DNA from: Ramazzottius varieornatus
Lineage: Eukaryota; Tardigrada; Eutardigrada; Parachela; Ramazzottiidae
NCBI GenBank assembly: GCA_001949185.1
Contig: BDGG01000001.1
Coordinates: 5,661,478-5,725,477, forward strand
Reading direction: 5' to 3'
Length of the DNA stretch: 64,000 nt
Of the stretch, positions 11,427 through 23,700 are shown one piece after another. Within the stretch, counting starts at the first letter, position 1. Each line of letters begins with the position of its first letter. Made by a program: the position numbers and the translations under genes. The notes under the pieces were generated by a model. It worked only from the letters and a program-made list of their open reading frames with translations, ran no database searches and was not told the DNA's origin.

Positions 11427-13324
11427 ATGTTGGCGTCACTGAAGCCACCACTCATACCTTGCGGTCGTCGCTGCCTCACCGTCATTTCTATATCGTTTGT
11501 GCTTTCCTGGATCCGGATTTCTGGCGCCGCGGAGATCTTGGTGGTAATCTAACGCTATCTCGCCACTATACACCCTTTTGATCATTGTCATGTTTGATGC
11601 AGTTGTTCGATGGTCTGTTGTAGCATGCACGTCTTCTTCGTAGAAGTCGACGCAGGGCTTGCAAGGAGCAGCACTTAGGGCGCAGGTTGCTCAGTTCGGT
11701 GCACCGATACCAGATGGCGGTCTTGTGGGTTATGTGGTACGTTCTCGTCCTCCCAACGCCTGCGGCCCATTGACCTATGAGGTGCACGAAGACGACATCG
11801 ACTTCTGGCTCAAGCCGAAAATCCTTTTGGTTCAGCAAGGACCATGCTCGTTTTCCGACCAGGTATTCACAGTGATCTGCAGTTCGGTTATTGATGGCTA
11901 GACTCCCTAAGCGAGCCTCAATAGTCTGAGGGTGCTTCATTGTGAAATTTACTGAAACACCACCTCAACGAAATATCACTTCAATAATTAGCAGTACGAG
12001 GTAAAGGTTGTAAACTTGGCCACCCCATACCGGGTTTGTGAAGTTAGCCACGGCTATAGCGTCTATCGCTTGATTGACTATTTGATTGTCAGTCTTGGCT
12101 GTTTAACATGAGATTTCAACGTTCTTTTAATTGCGGATCTCTTGGATTCTCTGACTCCTCGTGTTGACTATGCCTAATACCATTCGACAGCTCATTATCC
12201 TATCTATCGATCTATCCTTAAAAGCTCGGGACTATGTGGTAGAGAACAGGTGAACTTAGATGGCTAACTTTACAAACCAGGTATGGAGCGGCCAACTTTA
12301 CAACCTTTCCCTCGTAGTGTTACTAGTGCAGGTCTGTCGACTAATCTCGATTGACAGGTCGACAGGGCTGGTCAAGCAGGTTTTCGCGCTGTCATCATTT
12401 TCGAATTTGGTAATTCTTCGGAAGATCTTCGCCTGATGCGCCGCGATCGAAGTCAAAACTCGGGACTGAACGACAACAGAACAATACCGGCATTGTTCGT
12501 CCGTCAACGCGACGGTCTTCTGCTGTGGTACTCCTACACATGGTCCGATGGATACTACATTGTTATTTCGTCCGAACTTCCGCGCCGTGAATTTGTTGCC
12601 TGGGACGTGGTCCTGATCCTCATCCCCATCGCTGTTGTGGTCGTTCCATTGTCCGCCATTCTGCTCATGACGTTTGTAAGTGGAATTGAAAGGTTAATTC
12701 TGTCATCGTGGACATTGGTTACAAGCTCGGTACTCCTCACGTCCCAATTTGCAGGTTGCCGGAAGACGCCCACTTTTCCTTACGGCCTTCCGCCAAGCCA
12801 AAAGACGGACAAACCTGATCAACGGACTTCCGGAGAGAAAGATCTCGAAGAGCGAGAATCCTGTGAATACCGAACCGACTTCGTCCGTCATTGCTCTCAA
12901 GAGCGACGGACCCACCGTATGCTCAATTTGTCTGGAAAACTACAAACCAGGCGACAAAGTACGGATGCTACCACCCTGTTCCCACGGTACGTACTGTTCT
13001 GTCACCACTCACCTCCTCGTCAAAGAATACTTAGATGAAGCCTTCATTGAGGTGTTTTTTGCAGAGTTTCACAGCGCATGTGTCGACCCCTGGCTTCTTA
13101 GCGACCACATGGTCTGTCCACTTTGTCGTCAAGAAGTGGAACTTCCGGGCGATCCGTCTGCCAGAAAAGCAAACACGAGCACGCGCCAACGAATATTCTC
13201 CATACCTTTGGTAACTTTTCTCAGCTCACCGGGTCAGCTCCTTCGCCCCACCCACGCACCAGATCTAGAGATAAGGACCAACCCTGCAGTCAGAGCTCAA
13301 GCTATGCAAGAACACGCTGTTTGA
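11427..13324 (+). CDS. PA-TM-RING E3 ubiquitin ligase 2
   Basis: Tandem paralogue of the preceding gene. Exons 11427-11543, 11656-11862, 12358-12675, 12755-12986 and 13065-13324 give 377 residues, with the same intron phases (0,0,0,1) as gene 1. Exon 1 encodes a signal peptide ending in EILV, as exon 1 of gene 1 ends in DILV. The PA-like region includes NACGPLTYEV and DRAGQAGFRAVIIF. A TM helix (VVLILIPIAVVVVPLSAILLM) precedes a RING-H2 domain (CSICLENYKPGDKV, CSHEFHSACVDPWL, CPLCRQEV). It lacks the acidic tail of RNF13. The third intron splits the RING domain at the same codon as in the other two copies. Intron 2 holds a 319-bp MITE. Probably an endolysosomal or secretory-pathway ligase; the substrate is unknown. 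Confidence 0.92.
11996..12314. mobile_element. CGAGG-type MITE, copy 1 (in RING gene 2 intron)
   Basis: A 319-bp element flanked by TA. Ends read CGAGGTAAAGGTTGTAAA on the left and, inverted, CGAGGGAAAGGTTGTAAA on the right, continuing to about 27 bp of inverted repeat. A second copy of 317 bp lies at 29571-29887. No coding capacity. Confidence 0.88.
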
Positions 13325-13587
13325 AGTATATGCCGTTTCCAGCAGGTGTAGGATGGAAGGATGGAGCCTTTTTCGATCGACTCGACCAGTGATAAGTGTC
13401 AAAGTGATTGCGCCGCCTGTAGCGGTAAAGCAAACCGGCATCACCGCGAAAATGCTTTTCCTGGTCAAAAATGCTTTTCTTGGCATTAGATGCTGCCACG
13501 GATGAATGCACTGAGTTACTTGACCACCGGCAAGGAAGCTTTTTGACTTTATGCAGTAGAATAGACTGCAACCACGAACTACACATA

Positions 13588-13711
13588 CTGTAAATATTCG
13601 CTGCGTCCGCGCAGTACGTACACGTACGTGACGATGCAATCCGTGGAACCCGACCGGGCTGTACTTCACTTGTACGATGACGTACTGCGCGGACGCAGCG
13701 AACATTTACAG
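13588..13711. mobile_element. MITE with CTGTAAA... GCGTCCGCGCAGTACGT inverted repeats
   Basis: A 124-bp palindromic element. The left arm (CTGTAAATATTCGCTGCG) is complemented by the right arm (CGCAGCGAACATTTACAG). Left flank TA; right flank CA, perhaps a mutated TA target. A related copy is at 32504-32649. Confidence 0.82.
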
Positions 13712-14600
13712 CAAAAGATTTCATATTGAAGATAGCATCCTTTTACTGGTGGCATGGACGATAAGACTTGAGAAGGCATCGCCCAGAAGTGGTTCAGTGC
13801 GATTAGTGCTCGGGCATGGCAGTACTAGCATCTGAAGTATCCAGCTCGTAAACGTACTGTATAAAATGTGCACAACGATGATCAGTCAAGGATAGAGATC
13901 GTGAATGGAGTATCCGAGGATGGGTTTCGTGCGAACAACGTTACGAACATTCCGTTGGTTAGCACTTAGCTTATGTGGAGAAAACCGCTCAAGCACAGTT
14001 TACCCGTCCACCACAAATTACTTTTCGGCCATGCAGGCTTTCGATCAGTCCAGAGTCTCCACAAATATTGTAGCCCATGCTCAAACAGTTTTGCATCTTG
14101 GAAAAGTTTCAGATTCGCGAAAAGATCTGCCCATTGGTCAAGAGAAAATCGCTAGTTCGGGCCGTTTTGGGTTTGTGGGTGGGTGGTGCACTGTACATTA
14201 TATTCACAACTTTTGGCCAATCGACGATGTGGTGGTTGGTACAATTTCGCGCCCCTCCGCTTCACCCAGTTGAAAGTGATTTTCCAGCATCGTCTTCTGA
14301 AAGCATGAAATCGCGAGGTGCTCAGGGTGTTAGGGTGTTAAGGCGGGTCATAAAATTTACGAGTATGCAACCCGCATTGGTGTAGTGCCACATGCATTTA
14401 CTGTGTCTGTGAATGTGTCAACGATAGCAAGGAACCCGGAAGTGAACAGATACGATCACTCCTTCGGCATTGTATCTGGTGCGAATCTAACCATCGATTA
14501 CCGCAGAAATTAAGCTCACCCGAGGTTGTCTGTGCGGTGTTGAAAATCACCAATTTATTCTTTTTGTTTGTTGAGCAGACGCATTCCTTGGTTGTTTATA
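13712..14600 (+). other. Intergenic stretch with a small TM ORF
   Basis: Mostly without signal. An ATG frame at 14077-14385 (102 codons) encodes a basic N-terminus, one hydrophobic helix (AVLGLWVGGALYIIFTTFG) and a polar tail. That shape fits a type II membrane protein or the first exon of a Golgi enzyme, but no further exon or homology is visible, so I do not call it a gene. Confidence 0.35.
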
Positions 14601-17113
14601 ATGACTCCGCGAAACCTCATGTCAGCCTGCACACTCCTACTGTTCTTCGTCTGGAGACTTCCATGTGACCAGGTAATTGCCTTTAGCCGGACAGATGGCA
14701 CCGTATTTCTATCCAACGGACTGCGGCTGAACGGTGAACGAGCCAGTGATGCCGGCGGTTTCGCTTACTACGGCATCAAATATGGTCAGGCGAAGCGATT
14801 CGAACAGTCGCACCTCAACACTGATTTTGCTTATCTGAATGACACTAACCGACCAAAGAAAGGACCCGTATGTCAGCAAACGCTGTATCCTGTTCTCATG
14901 CTCGTAAATGGGCGGAATCTCACAATGAGCGAAGACTGCTTGTATTTGGATATCTACCTGCCACCGGAAAACTCGACTCACAATGGCAGTTGGCCGATAT
15001 TGTTTTGGATTCATGGAGGAGCTTTAAGAAGCACGTATCAAATTCCGTCTGGGCCGTTAAGTGCAATTTTTACACTGAGTATGGCCAGCACGAGGTTGCA
15101 TTGCAATTGGTTAACTACGAGGGTTGGCTTCTGCAGTTGGCGACAAGGACATGTTTGACGGAACTATACTTGCCAAGGCCACTGACGCCATCGTGGTAGT
15201 TATGAACTATCGAATTGGAGCTTTCGGTTGGTCATCCAGATTTGATAATCTTGCTATACTTGGCCCATTAATGCTGTACTGTAATTTGAAGGGTTAAACA
15301 TGGAACTATCATTGTTTCAGGCTGGTTCAGTACGGGTAATGACTTCGCTCCTGGCAATTACGGGCTAGGCGACGTTAAACTGGCCTTGAACTGGACAGTG
15401 GATAACATTGCAGCTTTTAATGGGGATGCGGACAAAATCACTATTTTTGGCGTCAGCTCGGGTGGCACACTGGTTTCGGCCATGATGCTCGATGATTACG
15501 TCCGAAGTTAGAGTCACCCTGGCTAGTATACTGTTGGAACTATTCAGAAACGTCCTTTTTTGTTCCAGACAAGGTAAGTGCGGCGATACCAATGAGCGGC
15601 CGGCTCTTCTGGCCCGCTTCGGTGCAGAAGAACCCGAGAGAAGTGGCTGCGAGATTTGCCGCTAGACTGGACTGTCCAACGAGTACCTTGGAGGAAATGG
15701 TGGAATGTTTGCGTGCTGCTTCCGTAGATGACATACTCCGAGTATATATGGGAATGGCCACTCCCCTCGGCTGGGTAAAACTCTGCTGTTGTTTTTTTAC
15801 GGTGTATGAGTACATGGTACGCTATAGCAGTAATCGGTCTGTGCTTGCAGTTTGGCACAATGCCCTTGTTCCAGCCGGTGATCGACGGTTTGCATATCAG
15901 GGCATCTCCTCGGACTATCTTGAAAGATCGGGCGTCAAACAAGTTAAATAACAGAGACTTTGGACGTTATATCGGCGGTATTATGCAAGGGGATGCCGGC
16001 CACCATATTCAACGCAAGTGGTTGAATTTTTCATGAGCTGTTTACGCCTCATTCTGCTGTGGTAATAATCAGTCCTCCGAAACTAATTCCGAGCTAAGCT
16101 AATTCTACCATTTCTCTACGAAAATCGGTACCGAGGCTGTGCTTGGCGCAGCCGTGACAGCAAATTTCGTAGCAAAAAGGAAGAATTAGCTTGGCTCGGA
16201 ATTAGCTCCGCAGGACTGGTAATGATCCATCATTTAACACGCTCTGTGTATCCAGGAAGTAATCCAGAGTGGCTGTGGGACCACACGACGCACACCTATA
16301 ACACCACCGAGCGCCGACTAACTCAGTTCTTCGCCACTTTGAGGGGAAGCTGTAACGAGCAGGCTGTTTCCGAATCTCGTGCTCGCGCAGCATTGCACTT
16401 CTACAACGTTTCTCAAGAGCTGTCTACTGTGGAATACCGCCAAGTTTTGATCGATGTAGGAAACCGACTCGTTATGACGACTAGGTCTTCCCAGTTTCCA
16501 AAAATATGGCAGGACTCCGCCGCAGCTTTCGCGTATCCGGCTCTTTGTGTTTATCCAGATCATCAGCGAAGTAATGTTCCTGTATCCCGAGCTAGTGGAG
16601 TATCTGCACTATGCTGAGGAGCGTCCAGAGGACAGTTACCTGTATATCAACTCGTTTGATCCGGGTTTCCAGAACGTGGGTAAGAGGTTTACAAAGCTTG
16701 CAGTCTTTAGGAAAAAGCTTGGCGATAAAGTGAGATAACTAAGGTCTGATACGTTTACCTACAGGAGCGTTTCACGGTGTCGATTACTTGCACCTGTTCC
16801 GCGGACCTTTAGACTCCATACTGGGCAACCTTACAAGTGATGCTTTGACTGAAGCGCTTCAACATTACATTCGAACTATTGCACACACGGGGTACGTTAT
16901 TGAGTATTCAGCGGTCGGTGCATGGTCTTTTGCTGAAAATGAAAGCTAACCCCGAAACTTTCTCTTTCCAGGCATCCGCCCGGTATCTATACGGACAAAA
17001 CTGGAAACCCAAACCAGTACGAAGCCATAGACCAGAATGCAACTTGGTCGGTTAAGAGTACGGACCTGCGAGAGCGGCTTCGGTTCCTCGAAAGTCTGGT
17101 GGCACCCTGTTAG
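14601..17113 (+). CDS. Carboxylesterase/cholinesterase-like gene, possibly decaying
   Basis: Type-B carboxylesterase (alpha/beta hydrolase). Exons I can support: 14601-15061 (signal peptide, SEDCLYLDIYLP, WIHGGA), 15137-15226 (GDKDMFDG, VVMNYRIGAFG), 15321-15506 (NYGLGDVKLALNW, nucleophile Ser in GVSSGG), 15569-15774 (AAIPMSG), 15851 to about 16010 (FQPVIDG), about 16255-16680, 16765-16891 (catalytic His in GAFHGVDYLHLF) and 16973-17113 (TAG stop). The catalytic acid motif, usually DEG, reads GDAG, so the acidic residue may be gone. I cannot join the exon at 15851 to the one near 16255 in frame, and a MITE sits between them at 16071. Another frame change near 16470-16530 needs an improbably short intron. 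The C-terminus has no membrane anchor. It may be a secreted esterase or a recent pseudogene. Confidence 0.75.
16071..16217. mobile_element. 147-bp MITE with 10-bp target duplication
   Basis: Inverted ends: AGTCCTCCGAAACTAATTCC at the left and CGGAATTAGCTCCGCAGGACT-like at the right, with inner arms GAGCTAAGCTAATTCT and AGAATTAGCTTGGCTC. It is flanked by GGTAATAATC (16061-16070) and GGTAATGATC (16218-16227), a 10-bp duplication with one mismatch. That length suggests a Mutator-like family rather than Tc1/mariner. It is inserted in the carboxylesterase gene. Confidence 0.85.
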
Positions 17114-17367
17114 ACTCAACTAGAATGGCCAGACTTAGTGTCAGTTCTGTCCTGACACCCGTTCTGTGAATATCAGAAATGGGAAGGCTCTAATTTTGAC
17201 AAAGGTTTCCTAGAGCAACAACATGACTCGTTTTGGTTTATGCGGATTAAGTATTCAAATTCACACACAAGTAACATCAGGTAGCCAAATCACGAGAGAT
17301 GAAAACCAAGCTTTATCATTCTTATACAAATTGAGAAAAAAGTGTTGTAAGCTGAGCAACAAAAGTA

Positions 17368-17510
17368 CTGTAATGCTTCTCAAACTTCGCGAAATACGTT
17401 ATAATACGCGTGAAACATCCCTCCGGGGGTTGGTAGGGTGTAGTCACCGGACCGGGGCTTAACTCGACGCGTACTATCGCGTGATTCGCGAAGTTCAAGA
17501 AGCATTACAG
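17368..17510. mobile_element. TA-flanked MITE (CTGTAATGCTTCT ends), copy 1
   Basis: A 143-bp element with TA on both sides. Left arm CTGTAATGCTTCTCAAACTT, right arm AAGTTCAAGAAGCATTACAG; the inverted match continues through TCGCGAA. A second copy is at 42568-42689. Confidence 0.88.
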
Positions 17511-17540
17511 TACCCGACATGGCTCAGGAGAAAATCAAAG

Positions 17541-17618
17541 CAGCAATGCAGCAACATCTGTTTAACAGATGTTGCTGCATTGCTGTTTAACACCCCGATG
17601 GCTGTTTAACACCCCGAT
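17541..17618. repeat. Perfect 22-bp-arm palindrome followed by an 18-bp tandem
   Basis: Arms 17541-17562 and 17564-17585 are exact complements around a single T (CAGCAATGCAGC...GCTGCATTGCTG). GCTGTTTAACACCCCGAT then occurs twice (17582-17599, 17601-17618). The same TGTTTAAC word sits at the palindrome centre. Confidence 0.9.
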
Positions 17619-19517
17619 TACCACCTTACTCATTGTGAGTACAATACGGCACTTTTTCGCTCCCCATAATTTCCATTTTGCCCGGTTTGAACCAAACTCT
17701 TTTTCATTGCCTGGTCTGCGATCTTATCACCGAAACGCAGCTGATGACCACTGTTCAGTACAACTTCCACAGGCTTGAAAAAATCCTTACGACTTCGGGA
17801 GTATTTTAGGTTTCCTGTCTTTGCTCGAGATACATAGCTACCATCTGTTTAGAAGAAAATGAAACACTAAGGAGAGCTTCCTCTACCGATACTAGGCTTG
17901 GAACAAACTTGGTGTCATCGGTGCGTCCAGAAAAAAATCAAAAGGGCCAGGGCTACTTTTCTTACGTTGGCCTTTACGGCTTGCCAATCGCCACAATTCC
18001 GAAATTCTGAAAGTTGTCGATTGGTTAATTTGGATTACGCCTTCCAGTTTCCTCCAGTTAAAGTTCTGTGCTGACTATGAGTACGCTGGTAATCTGCCGA
18101 CACAAAAAGCTCGATATTCAGGGTGTTAACAGTTGACAAAGTGCGGTCCTTCATTGGTGACCACAAGTCAACTCCCACTATCGCAGTCATGTTTTGATTT
18201 GGTCACTCTCGTAGTCCAAGGATAATTGCAATTACTCATAGTCTGCTCTTGGCAGGTGCTCTGTCACTTGGACTTCAATTTCCTGCTTGTCGTTCTTCGC
18301 AATTAATTGTTAAAAGACTACAACTGCTCTCCAAGTCTTGCTTTCTGTAAGAGCTGGGTGTCACCTACCGGTTTGAATAAGTGAGCACAGCGTTGGGTCA
18401 AATTTTAAACTAGGACAGTTTGACCGCCGTCGAAAATCCCCAACATGACACAGCGTTCTGGCCGCCCTCGCGCCAACGAAGAATGCAATAGGCGACCATA
18501 GCCATGAATTTCCAATAACGGTGCGTCATGTGCATGATCTGAGACGATTACTTGCTTCCTTTTGCTCCCATTTCGCATGTGGCAGGTTTAGTCCCATGAC
18601 GGTGAACAGCAAATTTTCAACGTTTTCCCTGGTAGCGTACGATAATGACAGCCACCATGGAACTCAGAAACTCTCTGTCTCGAGGATGATGGATACCAGG
18701 ATACGCATTTTGTGAGTAAACCCACAGAAAGGCTTAACAGGAGAAGGAGACTGAAAGCTCATCTTGAAAGTTCTCTCCTTACCTGATTCCAGATCCGTAA
18801 CATCACTTATTCTGCGTTTCCTGTCAGCCTCGCCATGAACCGTAGTCGAACAGTAATGTTTCCAACGGCTCCACTCTTTTCCCAACGGATAGACCGGAAC
18901 ACGTCCTTGGTATAAAGCGGGACATCAGTGTCTAACGAAACTACCGATGGCAGTGTATCCGCACCTCTGCGGCACATCTTCTTCTTCTCGTTGTCAGTCG
19001 TATTCGAGACGATAGACTTCGTCTTCAGCGTATGCCTTCTGGTCGCGCAGCTTGCACTGTAACCCGACCGCCGACATCATATTAGCGTGCGTTTATGGAT
19101 CGATAACTTAGCTTTGACCTGTATCCTTTGAACAGTCAGGTGTTCCCAGCACCAGCAACCACAGCATTCATGCGAGCCGTGGACAACCATTCACCCCACT
19201 ACGAACGCAGGGGCTCTTCAGGCGTTTGAGCTCGGCCTATTGCAGCATATTAATACAAAAGTTGGCGCTGTTGAGAAACCAGGCGGACGGGCGTGCCAAG
19301 CAAGAGCTCGTAAAAAAATGATTTTGTTCGGGACAAGAATTGGCTTGAACAAGCCAGAAGATGAAAAAGAAGACGCTTCTGGCCACGACCAATCGGATTC
19401 GCGCTTTGAACTTCAGGCTGCATGGCTTGCGAACGGGATTATTTTCGTACGAAGAGTTGCAGTTGGGTGCGATCAAGATGACGATATTGAGTACACGCAG
19501 AACGAGAAATCATGGTA
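17619..19517. other. Gene-poor stretch
   Basis: No exon, RNA gene or recognisable protein domain seen on either strand. I looked in particular on the minus strand for kinase-homology or cyclase exons continuing the receptor gene at 20759-25102 and found none. Confidence 0.5.
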
Positions 19518-19666
19518 CAGTAGAAATTATGGGACAGGCGTTTTCGCTACGGCGGTACGGAAGAACGTACGTACTCGACCGATTCGCAGTAATACATTTT
19601 TCGACTCGTTTCTACGGTCGAATTTCCTTTTCGCCGTCCTTCCCGCCTGTCCTATAAATTTTACTG
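19518..19666. mobile_element. TA-flanked MITE (CAGTAGAAATTATGGGACAGGCG ends)
   Basis: A 149-bp element between TA dinucleotides. Left arm starts CAGTAGAAATTATGGGACAG; the inverted right arm reads CAGTAAAATTTATAGGACAG. A second inner inverted motif (CGTACGTACTCGACCG) marks the middle. It overlaps a long but meaningless open frame at 19240-19791. Confidence 0.8.
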
Positions 19667-19793
19667 TACCAAAAATGTTCGTCTTGCGTGTACTGCGTGC
19701 TCTCAAAACTGGCTGCGTAGTAAATCGTTTCGCAGATACTGTACTTCATATTCCGTCAAAACCAGAGAGAAGTCCGATTGCATGCATTTAATA

Positions 19794-20207
19794 CTGTAGT
19801 GCTCGCAGTTTATCGCGCACTCAACCACGTGACTAGTCAGGTTTGCCCGGCAAGATCAGCTGTTGCCAGAAGGGTGTGAGTTGATTGACTTTATTGGGTC
19901 GTCAGTTATTTTGAAAAACGATCCGGTCCAAATTCCAGTTTCTTTCACTGGATCCGAAGGTAGAAAACATTGTCATGGCTAGGACCCGTATATTTATGCC
20001 AATGAGGATGCGGAGAAAGCTTTGAGCAGATACCGGAAACGCTCCAGATGGAAATGAGCAATTTGAGTTGACTTTTCAGAATAACACTTGTCTTAACCGA
20101 TGGCCAATCATTGATTGTTGATTAAGCAGTACAACGTCTAAAATCCCCGATCGGGCGTTATTTACTGTTCACGTGGTTGAGTGCGCGATAAACTGCGAGC
20201 ACTACAG
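19794..20207. mobile_element. 414-bp element with ~40-bp perfect terminal inverted repeats
   Basis: Left end CTGTAGTGCTCGCAGTTTAT... (19794 to about 19832) is the exact complement of the right end (about 20169-20207). TA flanks both ends. No coding capacity; a non-autonomous Tc1/mariner-type element, recent judging from the identical ends. Confidence 0.92.
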
Positions 20208-20758
20208 TACTTGAACCCGGAAAGGCTGAATGCTTATTAAAGCGAAAACTGCTCGACGAGGTGCAAAACCGTTTCTGATATCTTGTAAAGTACACTTCTG
20301 GGCGTTCTAAACTCTGACTAACTCAGCTTCCCACCTCTACAGTATTTCGACTCTTCTCACATTTCCCACCTCTATTTTGCAAATCCTGCTCCATGTTACT
20401 CAATCGTGTTCTGTCACGACTCTTCGCACAATTATATTATGTAGCATCTAATCGGCAAAAATTTACGATAATCGACGTCAACTCGTCTAGTAGCTGGTAT
20501 TAAATGGCAATGGAGTAACCCATAGAGTAGTCGGACAAGCCGGACCGCCGTGAAAGAGCTTTTGTCAACTTTTCTTTTTGGTGGATGTGCTCCCCTGTGA
20601 GAATCCACCACGTATCATACTCCAACTTCCAGCTGGTCCTGAAAAACAAACACTTTCCTGGCCCACTTTATAACGGGACGTGCACTTCGGGACGATGGTT
20701 TCGGTTACGAGGGAGAGGTTATTCAGTTAGCCGGCTGTGAGAACGGTTGTTGAGTTAG
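20208..20758. other. Intergenic stretch downstream of the receptor gene
   Basis: Should contain the 3' UTR of the minus-strand receptor gene. No kinase-homology exon is visible. Confidence 0.4.
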
Positions 20759-23700
20759 TCACCAGTTATTAGGGATCGGCCTTCGAAAGGTCCAGTCGAT
20801 GCAGGCTATGGCTGACTCGACAACCGCTCCCTCATACCTGTTGAATCGAACGATAGTGCCGATAACAAGCAGAACCAGTATCACCGCTACCACCACTCCA
20901 GCGATGAGGGCATCAGTTCTGTTGGCTTGAGTGCACACCATCTTCTCTCCACGAAACCCACAACGAGGCTCGTCGTCGATTGGCTGATTGTTTGGTGAGC
21001 CCCAGTTGATGGTCCCATTTGGGGCGAAGCTCAATTCGCCAGTCGAACCATCGAACCGTAACACGGTGTGAAAGTTGCCTGAAGAACGGTCAAAGTCCGC
21101 CATGCAGTAATTACTCTGTCTTTCACCAAACTGATTGATGAAAACGTCCTCCAGCTCTAGGTAGAACGTTCTGTTGAGAAAGACAGATGCCAAGTCCGTG
21201 CCTCTCATTGACCCCATGGAAGAGGATCTCGACTGGTTAATCACCTGTGAAAAATCAAGATACTTTTTCCGTATTCGATTAGTTTGTAGCTGACGCATAG
21301 TACAGAATGACAGCGCTATACGCAATACAGTGGCTTATCCTGTCGATGTTTCATGGTGTAGTACCTGTCCGAGCATGTCCAGCGCTGAGTACACAGCGGT
21401 CGTAATCTGGGTTGGTCCTTCGTCCGGACTAGGAGATACGTTATATTTATCGATCCCTCTTTGCCTTATCTCACTCAAAAGACGCGCACTGCTGGAGGAC
21501 TGTTTCAACTTGCACGACGATATCCTGAAAAGGAACCTGAAGGCATCTGCTGCCGCCTGTTGGCATCAAAGCAGTTAGTCTACCGATAAAGCGCCCAACA
21601 ACCAGCGTTGTTCCTCTTACCTGGTCGTTGCTTATATCCGACGAGTCGGTACAGCTTAATTTGCCGAACCACCGAGGACTGTCATACGGTTCAAAGTAGA
21701 AAAACACCTGCGAAGCAAGCAAGTACAGCGCATGACACTAAAACTTCAATTAGGACAGCGGTGGACAATCTCAAAAACTGTCAGATAACCATGTTTTCAA
21801 ACCTTCTAACGAAAGCATTTAGACCCTACTCAGCTCGGGCTAGAATGAAAACCACGACAGATCACAGCTTGTTTTGTCGAAATCTTTGCATAAAATGTTT
21901 CTTACATATTCCCCGTTTGTCATTCCCAGGCGTGCTGCCTGCAGCTGCAATCGTTCATGGCCTCGTTAAAAACCATGAACGGAAGCGCGGTGGTACCACA
22001 TATCGATTTTCTTACCAAGTATTTTCGGATATGGTTGCCTCTCATCGCTAATACCACGACTAGAAATCGTAATACGCATCCCGGTTATCCATACCGCCAA
22101 TTGCAACTGCTGTGAGTACCAAGAACACAAGTGTAATAATTACTTCTGCTATGTCTCGCTGCTTCCTTCAGGGATGATTTCACCAATTGGTCGGAGGTGT
22201 TACTGTTGCGGGAACCAATGTTGATCGAGAAGAAGTTGAAACCTTCTCGGCGAAATCGTACAGTGGCTACTTCGGCCCAGCTGGCGTGAAACGGGCCGGC
22301 ACCACTTCCGTCTCTTATGATCGTGAATGTTCTCCAATGGAACTTTTGAAATAAGGAGACAAAAACCTGCGTGAAGACGCCATATTGTAACGGGGAGGGA
22401 GCCACCGTGGTAGCGTATGCCTCGCGATTTCTGAACTTCGCATACGAGTTGGATCTACAAATTATTGGTTGTAAACCTTTCTTGAAATCTTCAGAAATGA
22501 ACGCAAGCGCACTATTGTACAATCGCTTAGCTCAGGAGGTGCAAAAGCCTTACGTAGATAACAAAAGGATATCCCATTCTAGAACAGAGACACCTACTGT
22601 TACCTTTCAGAAACAATTATCACTGAGAACCTCCCGAAGCAAGTGCAGCACGTGAATGATTACCTTTCGCCAGCAGTCCAATTTCGGGAACTTCTTCGCT
22701 TCCTGTGAAAGACAATATATGAAAAAAATCATGCCGGACTGATCGTTTGGGTCTGGGAAGAAAACTTGTCAGGAATCAATTTTATCATCTGGGGTACTTT
22801 TGGTCCAGCTAAAACGGCTGATGCAGTCTTTCGTATTACTCATCAAGGCTCTTCTAAGTCTAAAGTTCAGGCTGATCGGATGGGTCATGATCGAGTTATG
22901 ACATTTTTAGTGAAGGGTGAATGGCTGGCATCAGTGTACTTTGGACCTCGTTGAATATTGGTCGCGTTTTGCTTTGAAATCAAAAAGGCACTGCTGAGAT
23001 TTTGCTGGCTACCACTGTAGCCAAAACAATGGATGAAGTAGCTTCGGAGCAGGGAACGTGTAGTTATTATCGAAAACGAATGTCAATTCAGAAGGAAGCA
23101 CAATGTATGATCAGCTGCGCATTTGGCAAGCCGACTGGGGAAAGATACAAATTGATGTCGAACGGAGTGGCAGGCAGATAACTGGATCCTGATGGCTTAC
23201 CACACCCGCTCTGTGGAACTGTTTCCTTCGGACCCCCGGCAGGACAATTTCTCCCTGGAACAGGGCTAAGAGTGCAGTAGAAAGGGCGACCAGCGGTCAG
23301 TCGTTACCAATCGGTGACCAAAATTAACCATAAGTGACCAGATGCCTCTCATCAAAACCAGCAAACTGATTTTCTTAGGCAGCTTTTTGCAACGCCGCAA
23401 CCAAAACGATCAGTCTGAAATGATTTGTCTTATATGGCAGTTGATCGCCGTAAACATGGGTGGCAAAGGGCAGTAATTTCACGGTCAAGAGCCACAACTC
23501 TGATGGCTGAAGTCAAATACGATCACAAACAATTTACAGTGCGAGGGAAAGGCTGTTGAATTAGCCACCTCAAATTGTCAGTCAGCCTGGGACTGGAGCC
23601 ATCTTGGATGTTTTTTGGGGAACATTCCAGCTATTCGATAGCTGACTACTGCTTCATTTTACAGGTCAACTGAACTGCAGCTGACGAGGGGATTATGCCT

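Noticed and set aside
19240-19791. 183-codon plus-strand open frame
   Set aside because: It runs through a TA-flanked MITE (19518-19666), so its length is accidental; no family pattern.
17600-20700. Search for kinase-homology and cyclase exons after the truncated receptor
   Set aside because: No GDAY-, FSDIVGF- or kinase-like motif in any minus-strand frame of this stretch.
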